A stretch of DNA of 40,736 nucleotides. Origin: an uncultured Porphyromonadaceae bacterium (lineage in GTDB: Bacteria > Bacteroidota > Bacteroidia > Bacteroidales > Muribaculaceae). The notes beneath the pieces were generated by a model, which was given only the letters and a program-made list of their open reading frames with translations, did not search any database and was not told where the DNA came from. Both the position numbers and the translations under genes were made by a program. Below, piece by piece: positions 8,440-15,971 of the stretch (position 1 is its first letter; each line of letters begins with the position of its first letter). The stretch is from assembly GCA_947643665.1 (NCBI GenBank), contig CANRWW010000024.1, positions 1-40,736 of the forward strand. Reading direction: 5' to 3'.

Positions 8440-9186
8440 TCACATGTTCATACCGCCATCAACCTGGATAACCTGTCCGGTAACATAACTGGACAAGTCT
8501 GATGCCAAGAAGGTGGCGACATTGGCGATATCCTCAACTTTACCTCCACGACGAAGAGGTATTTTCTGGCACCATTCAGCACGCACGGCATCTGGCAAAG
8601 CTGCTGTCATGGCGGTTTCAATGAATCCAGGTGCGATTGCGTTAGCACGTATTCCTCGGCTTCCAACTTCCTGGGCTACGCTTTTTGCCAGGGCTATAAG
8701 GCCGGCTTTGGAAGCTGCATAATTGCTTTGACCGGCATTGCCGTGTACACCGACTACAGAAGCCATATTTATAATGGATCCGCTACGTTGACGGAGCATT
8801 ATAGGAAGGGTTGCATGGATAAAATTGAATGCACTTTTTAGATTAACAGCAATGACTGCATCCCACTGTGCTTCAGTCATTCTTATCATGAGGCCGTCTT
8901 TTGTGATACCGGCGTTGTTTACCAGGATATCTATTGAGCCAAAATCTTTGTGTATCTCTTTTACTACCTCCTCGGTCTGGGCAAAATCGGCTGCATTGGA
9001 AGCATAGCCTTTTACTTTGACACCAAGGGCTGCAATTTCTTCTTCTGTCTTTTTGCCGTTCTCGTCAATTACCAGATCTGTAAAAGCGATATTTGCACCT
9101 TCTCTGGCAAAACGAAGCGCAATTTCCTTGCCGATGCCTCGTGCGGCTCCGGTTACAACTGCAGTTTTTCCTTCAAGTAATTTCAT
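8440..9186 (-). CDS. fabG: 3-oxoacyl-[acyl-carrier-protein] reductase
   Basis: FabG reduces 3-oxoacyl-ACP to 3-hydroxyacyl-ACP with NADPH in fatty acid elongation. The 248-residue short-chain dehydrogenase shows the cofactor motif T-G-A-A-R-G-I-G (12-19), N-N-A-G (90-93), and the catalytic Ser143, Tyr156 and Lys160 (Y-A-A-S-K). The C-terminus V-T-G-Q-V-I-Q-V-D-G-G-M-N-M is characteristic of FabG rather than of other SDRs. It follows a TetR-family regulator by 69 bp on the same strand, so it is probably regulated with, and possibly by, that repressor. A hairpin terminator follows. Confidence 0.95.
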   Translation of the reverse strand: MKLLEGKTAVVTGAARGIGKEIALRFAREGANIAFTDLVIDENGKKTEEEIAALGVKVKGYASNAADFAQTEEVVKEIHKDFGSIDILVNNAGITKDGLMIRMTEAQWDAVIAVNLKSAFNFIHATLPIMLRQRSGSIINMASVVGVHGNAGQSNYAASKAGLIALAKSVAQEVGSRGIRANAIAPGFIETAMTAALPDAVRAEWCQKIPLRRGGKVEDIANVATFLASDLSSYVTGQVIQVDGGMNM

Positions 9187-9255
9187 AAATGTATTATGTT
9201 TTAGTTGTTGGTCTTGTTGTTTTTTATTGTTTGATTTTTTTGCTAAAAAGGATAT

Positions 9256-9849
9256 TCATTGATCTTTTGATATTACTGCTGTAACCAGAAAAGATATCAC
9301 GCGATCATAGGCGATTTCACCGGAGTACCCTAATATTTCAAGATTCTCTTTTGCAATTGGATTGTCAACAGCATGTGCAAGGAGAATGACAAGGGGCGCT
9401 AGTCTTGCGGTTTGCTTCGGATCAAATTCCCCGGTGTCAATCCCCTCCCGGAGTACATGTTGCAAAATGTCCAACTCTTTTTGGGCTGCGAGCTTTTTTG
9501 CCTTACCGATTCTGTTGCTGTCAAGAAAATGCCTCAAAGACAACTGTTCCATTCCTCGTGGCTGTTGTGTAAGCATCGCTTCAAACCGTGCACGAATTAT
9601 TCCTTCCAGCTTATTTGTCGCGCTTAATGCACTTGCATGAATTTGTCGTTCACGAGCCACAAGTTGTTCGCTTTCATGTTCAATTACAGCTTGATGGATC
9701 TCACGTTTATTCTTAAAATAAGTGTAAAGCGTGCGCCTTCCCTTGTCAGATGCGTTAGCAATATCAAGCATGGTAGTATGCTCCACACCTTTTCTGGCGA
9801 AAAGTTGCCGGGCGACTTCGATCAATCGTTCACGAGTTTTACTTACCAT
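9256..9849 (-). CDS. TetR/AcrR-family transcriptional regulator
   Basis: A 197-residue regulator from the preferred ATG at 9849 (M-V-S-K-T-R-E-R-L); an upstream in-frame start at 9903 would add 18 unlikely residues. The N-terminal TetR helix-turn-helix is clear: A-R-Q-L-F-A-R-K-G-V, then T-T-M-L-D-I-A-N-A-S, then the recognition segment K-G-R-R-T-L-Y-T-Y-F-K-N-K. The rest is a helical ligand-binding and dimer domain with no recognisable ligand signature. Its position directly upstream of fabG suggests sensing of an acyl compound or control of lipid synthesis (inference). It is divergent from dacB and the intergenic region carries mirrored -7-like elements. Confidence 0.9.
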   Translation of the reverse strand: MVSKTRERLIEVARQLFARKGVEHTTMLDIANASDKGRRTLYTYFKNKREIHQAVIEHESEQLVARERQIHASALSATNKLEGIIRARFEAMLTQQPRGMEQLSLRHFLDSNRIGKAKKLAAQKELDILQHVLREGIDTGEFDPKQTARLAPLVILLAHAVDNPIAKENLEILGYSGEIAYDRVISFLVTAVISKDQ

Positions 9850-9914
9850 GCAATTCTGTTGCTTACCAAAATAGTTTAAAACGGGTAATATTATCCCCGT
9901 CAACTTTCAACCTG

Positions 9915-9922
9915 CGAAGTTA
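9915..9922 (-). promoter_or_regulatory. Candidate -7 element for tetR-fabG
   Basis: On the minus strand this reads TAACTTCG, one base from TAnnTTTG, 66 bp upstream of the preferred TetR start. No convincing -33 TTG is found. It is the mirror copy of the element before dacB. Confidence 0.35.
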
Positions 9923-10006
9923 GTAATTTTTCGCGAATTATCTTTCGGTAGCATCAAAAAGAGTAAAAAAACATCTTGTGCGATGTCTTAACTCATAAGT
10001 ATTTGT

Positions 10007-10014
10007 TAACTTCG
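10007..10014 (+). promoter_or_regulatory. Candidate -7 element for dacB
   Basis: TAACTTCG, one base from TAnnTTTG, lies 20 bp before the dacB ATG. No clear TTG is found at -33. The 12-bp palindrome AAAAACGTTTTT (10021-10032) immediately before the ATG could be a regulatory site or chance. Confidence 0.35.
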
Positions 10015-10033
10015 CATAATAAAAACGTTTTTG

Positions 10034-11269
10034 ATGAGAAAATATTCTAATATAAAAATTTGTCCATTCTTATATCGTATATTAAGTGTATTTGGGATAT
10101 GGGCAATCTCTTTTGCGTCATATTCCCAGACAACGGCTCCATCTCTTGTTTTCCCACGTCATAAATCTGCTAATATAGGGGTTATTATACGTGACCTTGC
10201 CACAGGCAAAGATATTATTCGCAGAAATCCAGACAAGCTCATGACACCAGCCAGTATTCTTAAATGCATCACATCCGCATGTGTACTTATGGCTGATAAA
10301 GAACAGGATTATTATTCTACAGAGGTTTTGATGACCGGAGATATTACTAGTGATAGTATTCTTCTTGGGGATATTATTGTAAAAGCTGTTGGCGATCCTA
10401 CTATTGAAAGCAAATGTTTTCCTGCAAATTGTGGCTTTGTAGATTCTATAGTATCTAGAATTGATAAAATGGGTATAAAAAAAATTGCAGGTTACATCGA
10501 AATTGATTCTGTTGATATTGTGGAACAGGGTCCCGGTCAAAAATGGGAACTGGAAGATCTTAAATGGTCATATGGCACAGGTTTTTACCCATTGAATTTT
10601 AAAGACAATTCTTTGCCTGGAGACAGAGCTATGAAAGATCCGGCAGCGTATTTTACAGAAGAGTTGAAAGAACGGTTGGCATGTAAAGGCATTTCAGTTG
10701 ACAAAACGGATGTAGGTTTCGGTGAAATTCCAATAAGACATTTATACACTCATCACTCTCCTTTAAATATGCAAATCATGCGTGAAATGATGGAGATGAG
10801 CAACAACCTTTTTGCTGAAAGTATGTTGAGAGTATTAGAGCCGGCTGGTTCGGTTGCTGATGCTCTTGCCTATGAGGCACGTCTGCTTGATGAAGCGGAG
10901 TTTGATTGTGGCGATTTGGTGGCTTTTGACGGAAGCGGCCTTACGCGGAGCAATCTTGTGACACCAATGTTTATGGCAGACCTTCTTGATCATATGGCAT
11001 CAGGAACGAAAAGTGATAAATATCTTTCTCTCTTTCCAAAAGCCGGAGAAGAGGGCACGGTAAAAAATTTGCTTAAGGACACTCCTCTCTCAGGCAGTCT
11101 TATTCTTAAAAGTGGGAGTATGAGAGGGGTTTTATGTTATGCTGGATATAAAATTGATGGGGATGGATCCCCTACACATGCTGTAGTAATAATGGTAAAT
11201 GGATATACCTGTAAGACCATATCAGTCCGAAATGCCATAGGCAATTATCTGACACGGATATTTAATTGA
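10034..11269 (+). CDS. dacB: D-alanyl-D-alanine carboxypeptidase/endopeptidase, PBP4 type (peptidase S13)
   Basis: This periplasmic penicillin-binding enzyme trims or cleaves peptidoglycan cross-links. A TTG codon directly precedes the ATG at 10034, which I take as the start (411 residues). An N-terminal signal segment runs to about residue 31 (A-S-Y-S-Q). The three active-site motifs of serine PBPs are present: S-I-L-K (Ser74, Lys77), S-N-N (256-258) and K-S-G (359-361). The region between the first two motifs is shorter than in E. coli PBP4, which fits the shorter Bacteroidota members. It heads a plus-strand run with an acidic unknown and rsmI. Three D-S-[I/V] tripeptides in the mature part fit the Bacteroides O-glycosylation motif. 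Confidence 0.92.
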   Translation: MRKYSNIKICPFLYRILSVFGIWAISFASYSQTTAPSLVFPRHKSANIGVIIRDLATGKDIIRRNPDKLMTPASILKCITSACVLMADKEQDYYSTEVLMTGDITSDSILLGDIIVKAVGDPTIESKCFPANCGFVDSIVSRIDKMGIKKIAGYIEIDSVDIVEQGPGQKWELEDLKWSYGTGFYPLNFKDNSLPGDRAMKDPAAYFTEELKERLACKGISVDKTDVGFGEIPIRHLYTHHSPLNMQIMREMMEMSNNLFAESMLRVLEPAGSVADALAYEARLLDEAEFDCGDLVAFDGSGLTRSNLVTPMFMADLLDHMASGTKSDKYLSLFPKAGEEGTVKNLLKDTPLSGSLILKSGSMRGVLCYAGYKIDGDGSPTHAVVIMVNGYTCKTISVRNAIGNYLTRIFN

Positions 11270-11316
11270 TAAATAATTTAGTAATAACAACGTATACAAC
11301 ATATAATATTTTAAGG

Positions 11317-12078
11317 ATGTATCAGGAAGATTATCTTGATGAGATGTTACATCTCACAGCCGACATAGCAGAAGAATTGCTTGCTGTAAAAGATACCGGT
11401 GACAGGGTGTCTAATGACACTGCAGAAAAAATTGCGCGTCTTGCAGAGTTGGCGGTGAGTGTCAGGCTTGCTGATGTAAATAATTGTAATGGCTCTGAGC
11501 TTGCGGCAGATTCGGATAGCCGGCATAGGCAGGATGATTGTATATCAACGTCTAATATCATCAATATATATGAAAATGAAGCTGAAGCCTCTGTCGAACC
11601 GGCAGATCAAAATGAATGCGCTGGGAATAAAAAAGATGTCTCTTTAGATGATGTTAGTGCAAATTTAGAAATGACTGAAGTCCCTGTACAGGATGAAAAT
11701 AATAGAAATACAAAAATCGGATCATGTTCAATGATTGACGAAGAGGCTGAAAATGATCACGAAATTGCAGAATCTGCAATTTCGGAAGAAGAAGCCGATG
11801 CGAATATTTCCGAAAACGCCTCCCATTCTCAGGCTAAACTTTTTACAGCACGTGAATTAAGAAATGCATTTACACTTAATGATGTGTTTTTGTTTCAACG
11901 CACGCTGTTTCATGGATCTTCAACTGAATTTAGAAATGCTTTGGAGGAAATAACATCGTTTACAAGTATTAATGAGCTGGAAGACTTCCTTTCTGCGACA
12001 TATGGCATAGACGTTAAATCCCCTGAAGCGGAAGAATTTATTGGAATCGTAAGCAATTTTTTCAGATTTAAGCCATAA
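11317..12078 (+). CDS. Acidic two-domain protein of unknown function
   Basis: I start this at the ATG at 11317 (M-Y-Q-E-D-Y-L-D-E-M; 253 residues). The frame is open to a TTG at 11266 overlapping the dacB stop, but the extra residues look non-coding. Three parts are visible: an N-terminal helical segment (about 1-50), a long low-complexity acidic linker (about 60-165, rich in E, D, A, N and S), and a compact C-terminal segment (about 172-253) beginning L-F-T-A-R-E-L-R-N-A-F-T-L-N-D-V-F and ending F-F-R-F. No signal peptide is present, so it is probably cytoplasmic. It sits 47 bp after dacB and 20 bp before rsmI. I recognise no named domain; a role as a scaffold or adaptor is speculation. Confidence 0.78.
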   Translation: MYQEDYLDEMLHLTADIAEELLAVKDTGDRVSNDTAEKIARLAELAVSVRLADVNNCNGSELAADSDSRHRQDDCISTSNIINIYENEAEASVEPADQNECAGNKKDVSLDDVSANLEMTEVPVQDENNRNTKIGSCSMIDEEAENDHEIAESAISEEEADANISENASHSQAKLFTARELRNAFTLNDVFLFQRTLFHGSSTEFRNALEEITSFTSINELEDFLSATYGIDVKSPEAEEFIGIVSNFFRFKP

Positions 12079-12098
12079 ATATTGATAACCTGATTAAT

Positions 12099-12836
12099 AT
12101 GGCAGGAAAACTTTTTATTGTACCTACTCCTATCGGCAACTTGGGCGACATGGCTCCCCGTTGCATAGAGATATTAAAGGACTGTTCTTTGATTTTGGCA
12201 GAAGATACACGCACAAGCAGTGTCATTACTCGTCATTTCAATATAACCACGCCGATGATATCGCACCATAAATTCAATGAGCATGCTGCTGTATCGCCGA
12301 TCATAGACCGTTTGAAAGGAGGAGAGGTTTTTGCCCTGGTTTCTGACGCCGGTACACCAGCTATTTCTGATCCGGGATTTATGCTTGTTCGTGAATGTCG
12401 TCGTGAAAACATAACAGTAGAGACACTACCTGGGCCTACAGCCTTTGTCCCGGCGTTGGTTAATTCAGGACTGCCATGTGAGCGCTTTTCGTTTGAGGGA
12501 TTTTTACCTCAGAAGAAAGGGAGGGCTACCAGATTGTCAGAACTTGCATCTGAACAACGGACAATGGTATTTTATGAATCACCGATAAGACTTGTAAAAA
12601 CCCTTCAGGAATTGGCAAAAGTGATGGGTGGAGACAGAGATGCATCCGTTTCACGTGAGATATCTAAAATTCACAATACTACAGAAAACGGGACATTAGA
12701 TGAATTAATAAGTTTTTTTACACAGAACAATCCTAAAGGAGAAATTGTTATTGTTGTGTCTGGGAAACGCGACGACAAGTTGGTCCGTAAAATTCATAAG
12801 AATAAATATCGGGACATTGAAAATGATAAAGAATAA
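12099..12836 (+). CDS. rsmI: 16S rRNA (cytidine-1402-2'-O)-methyltransferase
   Basis: RsmI methylates the ribose of C1402 in 16S rRNA at the decoding centre, using S-adenosylmethionine. The 245-residue protein belongs to the tetrapyrrole-methylase fold: N-terminal L-F-I-V-P-T-P-I-G-N-L-G-D-M, then L-A-E-D-T-R-T-S, the S-D-A-G-T-P-A-I-S-D-P-G SAM-binding loop, and L-P-G-P-T-A-F-V-P-A-L. A basic tail follows the core domain (R-K-I-H-K-N-K). It lies 20 bp after the acidic unknown in the dacB run. Confidence 0.94.
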   Translation: MAGKLFIVPTPIGNLGDMAPRCIEILKDCSLILAEDTRTSSVITRHFNITTPMISHHKFNEHAAVSPIIDRLKGGEVFALVSDAGTPAISDPGFMLVRECRRENITVETLPGPTAFVPALVNSGLPCERFSFEGFLPQKKGRATRLSELASEQRTMVFYESPIRLVKTLQELAKVMGGDRDASVSREISKIHNTTENGTLDELISFFTQNNPKGEIVIVVSGKRDDKLVRKIHKNKYRDIENDKE

Positions 12837-12957
12837 TGAACAATCGTATCTCCCAGGCGTTTTACGTAAAATCACATTGTGAATTGACAAATATGCTCTA
12901 ATTCAACAGTTGTTTATGATTTAATCAACAGCTTACAAACAAATCAATTTTTAGGTT

Positions 12958-13821
12958 ATGAAAAAAGTGTTATTATTCATGGCTGTCGGGATGCTTGCGT
13001 TTACAGCCTGCCAGAACAAAACCGTAAATGAGACAGAAACTGGGGTGCCTACAACTGCCGACTCCCTGAAAATAGCTTTGGCAAACCAAGATAGCCTCCT
13101 CGTTCTTATGAACGATGTCGCAGAAGGAATGTCGCAGATAAAACAAATGGAGAATATCCTCTCCTCAACTGGAAATCTTTCTGCGGAATCCCGTGACAAA
13201 CGTCAACAAATCAGAAACGACATGTTGGTTATCCAACAGACTTTGCAGATGCGTCGTGATCGGCTGGAGGAATTGGAAAAGAAACTTCAGAACAACTCCG
13301 GCAGTAACGCTACTCTTCAGAAATCCATTCAGACTCTGAAAAAGCAGATTACAGATCAGGAAAATACTATTGAGAATTTACGTACGGAACTTTCCAATGC
13401 CAACATCAATATACAGCGTCTTACTGCAAACGTGGATTCGCTTAACACCGAAGTCGCAAACGCGAATGCTGCTAAAAACCAGGTGGAAGAAGAAGCTGCC
13501 ACACTGACAAACGAGCTCAATGTTTGTTATTATGCGCTTGGAAGCAAAAAGGAACTGAAAGATCATAAACTTATTGAGACCGGCTTCCTGAGAAAAACAA
13601 AGATCATGCCTCAGGATTTTGAACAAAGTTACTTTACAAAAGCAGATAAACGTTCTTTGTTGAATATTGATCTCCATTCCCAAAAGGCTAAGGTGCTGAC
13701 TAATCAGCCAAAGGATTCGTATGAGATTGTGGAAATGCCAAACGGCAATAAGGTTCTGAAGATCTTAGCTCCGGCTCGCTTCTGGAATACGTCAAATTTC
13801 TTAATCGTAGAAATAGACTGA
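12958..13821 (+). CDS. Coiled-coil lipoprotein, Cbp1 adhesin-like
   Basis: A 287-residue lipoprotein with a signal peptide and lipobox F-T-A-C (Cys18). A long coiled coil (about 50-185, rich in heptad L/I and E/K/Q/N) is followed by a beta-rich C-terminal domain (about 190-287). The layout resembles the Bacteroides Cbp1 family of collagen-binding glycoprotein adhesins; this family call is from memory and moderate in certainty. Three D-S-L tripeptides (35-37, 45-47, 160-162) match the Bacteroides O-glycosylation motif D-[S/T]-[A/I/L/M/T/V], fitting an exported glycoprotein. It is 121 bp after rsmI and has its own terminator; I could not find a consensus promoter. Confidence 0.8.
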   Translation: MKKVLLFMAVGMLAFTACQNKTVNETETGVPTTADSLKIALANQDSLLVLMNDVAEGMSQIKQMENILSSTGNLSAESRDKRQQIRNDMLVIQQTLQMRRDRLEELEKKLQNNSGSNATLQKSIQTLKKQITDQENTIENLRTELSNANINIQRLTANVDSLNTEVANANAAKNQVEEEAATLTNELNVCYYALGSKKELKDHKLIETGFLRKTKIMPQDFEQSYFTKADKRSLLNIDLHSQKAKVLTNQPKDSYEIVEMPNGNKVLKILAPARFWNTSNFLIVEID

Positions 13822-13844
13822 TAGATAGCTAAATATACAATAAA

Positions 13845-13878
13845 CATCCCTGTAGTTGCATGAGCAGCCACAGGGATG
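13845..13878 (+). terminator. Terminator of the coiled-coil lipoprotein gene
   Basis: CATCCCTGT (13845-13853) pairs with ACAGGGATG (13870-13878). An inner GTTGC/GCAGC stem lies beyond a one-base bulge on each side. A U-rich tail (ATTTATATT) follows, 23 bp after the stop codon. Confidence 0.7.
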
Positions 13879-14055
13879 ATTTATATTGTCGGGGCAATCA
13901 TACTTGTCCAGCTGGTGAAGTAAAAAATTTCTGTTGATCATTGATGAATTTATTGTAGTAATCCTGCATGAAATGACGCCGGATATATGTTCCATTTCAA
14001 CAGCATATAAACTTTTCTTTTTTGTTTTGAAGCATTTTATTTAGACTTGGCATAA

Positions 14056-14769
14056 CTATTTCATCGCTTCGGAAGTATCGGACCGGCTATTGTTGATCTT
14101 GGCTAAATTCGTTATTTGTTTTATAAATCCAGACTTGGCATGGGTGTATTTGTCCCTGTCATTCCGATACCGCGACAAAAGTCTTAGTTTCAAAGTTTCA
14201 TACTTACAAGCTATGATAGGATTGGCTATTAGATAGTCGCGGAAATAAATTTCGTCATTATCACCAAAAACATGAAAATGGATATGAAATACCTTTTCGG
14301 CATATCCCTTAAGAGTATATCCTTTGTTGAAACTCATGCGATTGTAAGAAGATGCCATGCATATATAACCGGCTTTTTCCATTATGGTTTTGGCGCGTTG
14401 CCAATCATTTCCAGGTACAATCTCAACAAGAATATCCACAATCGGCTTTGACATAATGTTTGGAACCGCTGTACTTCCGATATGGTTGATTGTTGGGGAG
14501 TGTTGCAACAGTAATATTTTGTACAAATTTTCAACCTCTTCCTTGGCCCATACTTTCCATTGTGGTTGATGTGGAATCAAGGTTATCGGAAACAATTGCC
14601 ATAATTCAGCCAATGTCATGTCTTTTAGGCATTTTATGTCAGCACCAGAGATTAAATCCATCTCAATGTCGCGCGATGTCTCGTCAGTAGCCTGTCTCTT
14701 GTCATGCAATTTACGACCCTCACTGTAATAAAGATCACATTCTGCAATATTCGCTTCAATATTTTTCAT
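14056..14769 (-). CDS. GrpB-family (UPF0157) nucleotidyltransferase-fold protein
   Basis: A 237-residue cytoplasmic protein. The core (about 62-225) has the GrpB hallmarks I-G-S-T-A-V-P-N-I-M-S-K-P-I-V-D-I-L-V and later H-I-H-F-H-V-F and F-R-D-Y-L, which relate to the nucleotidyltransferase superfamily; the in vivo substrate of the family is not established. The first 50 or so residues are an extension relative to the usual 170-180-residue GrpB; an internal Met52 (M-T-L-A-E-L) is an alternative start. It is isolated on the minus strand between two plus-strand runs. The 234-bp gap downstream holds only the preceding gene's terminator and A/T-rich sequence. Confidence 0.85.
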   Translation of the reverse strand: MKNIEANIAECDLYYSEGRKLHDKRQATDETSRDIEMDLISGADIKCLKDMTLAELWQLFPITLIPHQPQWKVWAKEEVENLYKILLLQHSPTINHIGSTAVPNIMSKPIVDILVEIVPGNDWQRAKTIMEKAGYICMASSYNRMSFNKGYTLKGYAEKVFHIHFHVFGDNDEIYFRDYLIANPIIACKYETLKLRLLSRYRNDRDKYTHAKSGFIKQITNLAKINNSRSDTSEAMK

Positions 14770-14915
14770 ATATGCATTTCAAAATGTCTGGAATATATAT
14801 GCCGGTTCACCCATAAAGGTATGAAATATTTTGTGATTATTAATGGTCAATAGTATCGGCAATGAATCTTTGGCACTGCAAAATCCCATTATTTTCTCAT
14901 CTGCATATTTTTTAA

Positions 14916-14923
14916 TACCTTTG
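14916..14923 (+). promoter_or_regulatory. Candidate -7 element for ftsY
   Basis: TACCTTTG matches TAnnTTTG exactly and lies 33 bp before the ftsY ATG. At the -33 distance only a T-rich TTTTC is present. Confidence 0.5.
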
Positions 14924-14956
14924 TAGATAGAAATTGAAACGCTAAAATAAACGTAC

Positions 14957-15925
14957 ATGGGACTATTTAAGAAATTTTTCTCCCGTGAGGAAAAGAAAAC
15001 GCTTGATAATGGACTTGAACGCACAAAAAAAGGTTTTTTCGATAAGATCGCTCGTGCTGTAGCTGGCAAATCGAAAATTGACGATGATGTGCTTGATAAT
15101 CTGGAAGAAGTTTTCATTACTTCCGATGTTGGCGTTGATACGACGTTGAAAATCATAGACCGTATACAGAACCGTGTGGCTAAAGACAAATATGTAAGTT
15201 CATCGGAACTTAACGCGCTGTTATGTGATGAGATCTGCGGTTTGCTTGCAGAAAATAACAACGAAAGCACTCAGGAAGATTTTACGGTTCCCCATAAAGG
15301 CGATCCCCATGTTATTATGGTTGTGGGAGTAAATGGTGTGGGCAAGACAACGACTATCGGGAAACTTGCCGCGCAATTCAAGGCCGCTGGAAACAAAGTC
15401 ATGCTTGGGGCTGCAGACACATTCCGTGCTGCTGCTGTAGAGCAACTTGACATATGGGGGGAAAGAGCCGGAGTGCCCGTTGTAAAGCAGAAACTTGGCA
15501 GTGATCCGGCTGCTGTGGCATTTGATACGCTTCAATCCGCAAAAGCCAATGGCACGGACGTAGTGATAATAGACACTGCGGGACGTCTCCATAACAAAAA
15601 AGGCTTGATGGATGAACTTACGAAAATCCGCAATGTCATGCAGAAAGTAGTGCCTGATGCCCCACATGAGGTATTACTTGTATTGGATGGTTCCACGGGC
15701 CAGAATGCATTCGAGCAAGCAAAACAGTTTGTAGCTGCGACGAGTGTAAATGAACTCGCGATTACAAAACTTGACGGTACAGCCAAAGGTGGAGTCGTAA
15801 TCGGAATTTCGGATCAATTCAAGATTCCAGTAAAATATATCGGCCTGGGTGAAGGTATCAACGATCTGCAAGTGTTTCATAAAGAAGAATTTGTAAAATC
15901 ACTGTTTGGCGACACCAAGTGTTGA
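14957..15925 (+). CDS. ftsY: Signal recognition particle receptor FtsY
   Basis: FtsY is the GTPase receptor that docks SRP-ribosome complexes at the inner membrane. The 322-residue protein is mainly the NG domain, with no long acidic A domain; a short basic amphipathic start (M-G-L-F-K-K-F-F) can serve for membrane contact. G motifs are visible: G-V-N-G-V-G-K-T-T-T (G1), D-T-F-R-A-A-A (G2), D-T-A-G-R (G3) and T-K-L-D-G-T-A-K-G-G (G4/G5). It is followed 46 bp later by rimO and probably heads the ftsY-rimO-menF run. Confidence 0.96.
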   Translation: MGLFKKFFSREEKKTLDNGLERTKKGFFDKIARAVAGKSKIDDDVLDNLEEVFITSDVGVDTTLKIIDRIQNRVAKDKYVSSSELNALLCDEICGLLAENNNESTQEDFTVPHKGDPHVIMVVGVNGVGKTTTIGKLAAQFKAAGNKVMLGAADTFRAAAVEQLDIWGERAGVPVVKQKLGSDPAAVAFDTLQSAKANGTDVVIIDTAGRLHNKKGLMDELTKIRNVMQKVVPDAPHEVLLVLDGSTGQNAFEQAKQFVAATSVNELAITKLDGTAKGGVVIGISDQFKIPVKYIGLGEGINDLQVFHKEEFVKSLFGDTKC

Positions 15926-15971
15926 GAGTGATTTTATATAAACTTGGCATATTTCATTTTAATAATTTTAT

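Noticed and set aside
10021-10032. Palindrome AAAAACGTTTTT just before the dacB ATG
   Set aside because: It is only 12 bp and A/T-rich, so chance is likely in this base composition; mentioned with the dacB promoter only.
13898-13969. Minus-strand 23-codon frame starting M-Q-D-Y-Y-N-K-F-I-N-D-Q-Q
   Set aside because: The composition looks protein-like and could be a decayed gene end, but it is too short, has a stop just upstream, and I know no family to match it.
14779-15270. Minus-strand open frame opposite the start of ftsY
   Set aside because: It is Ser/Phe-rich and overlaps the well-supported ftsY gene and its promoter; no motif supports it.
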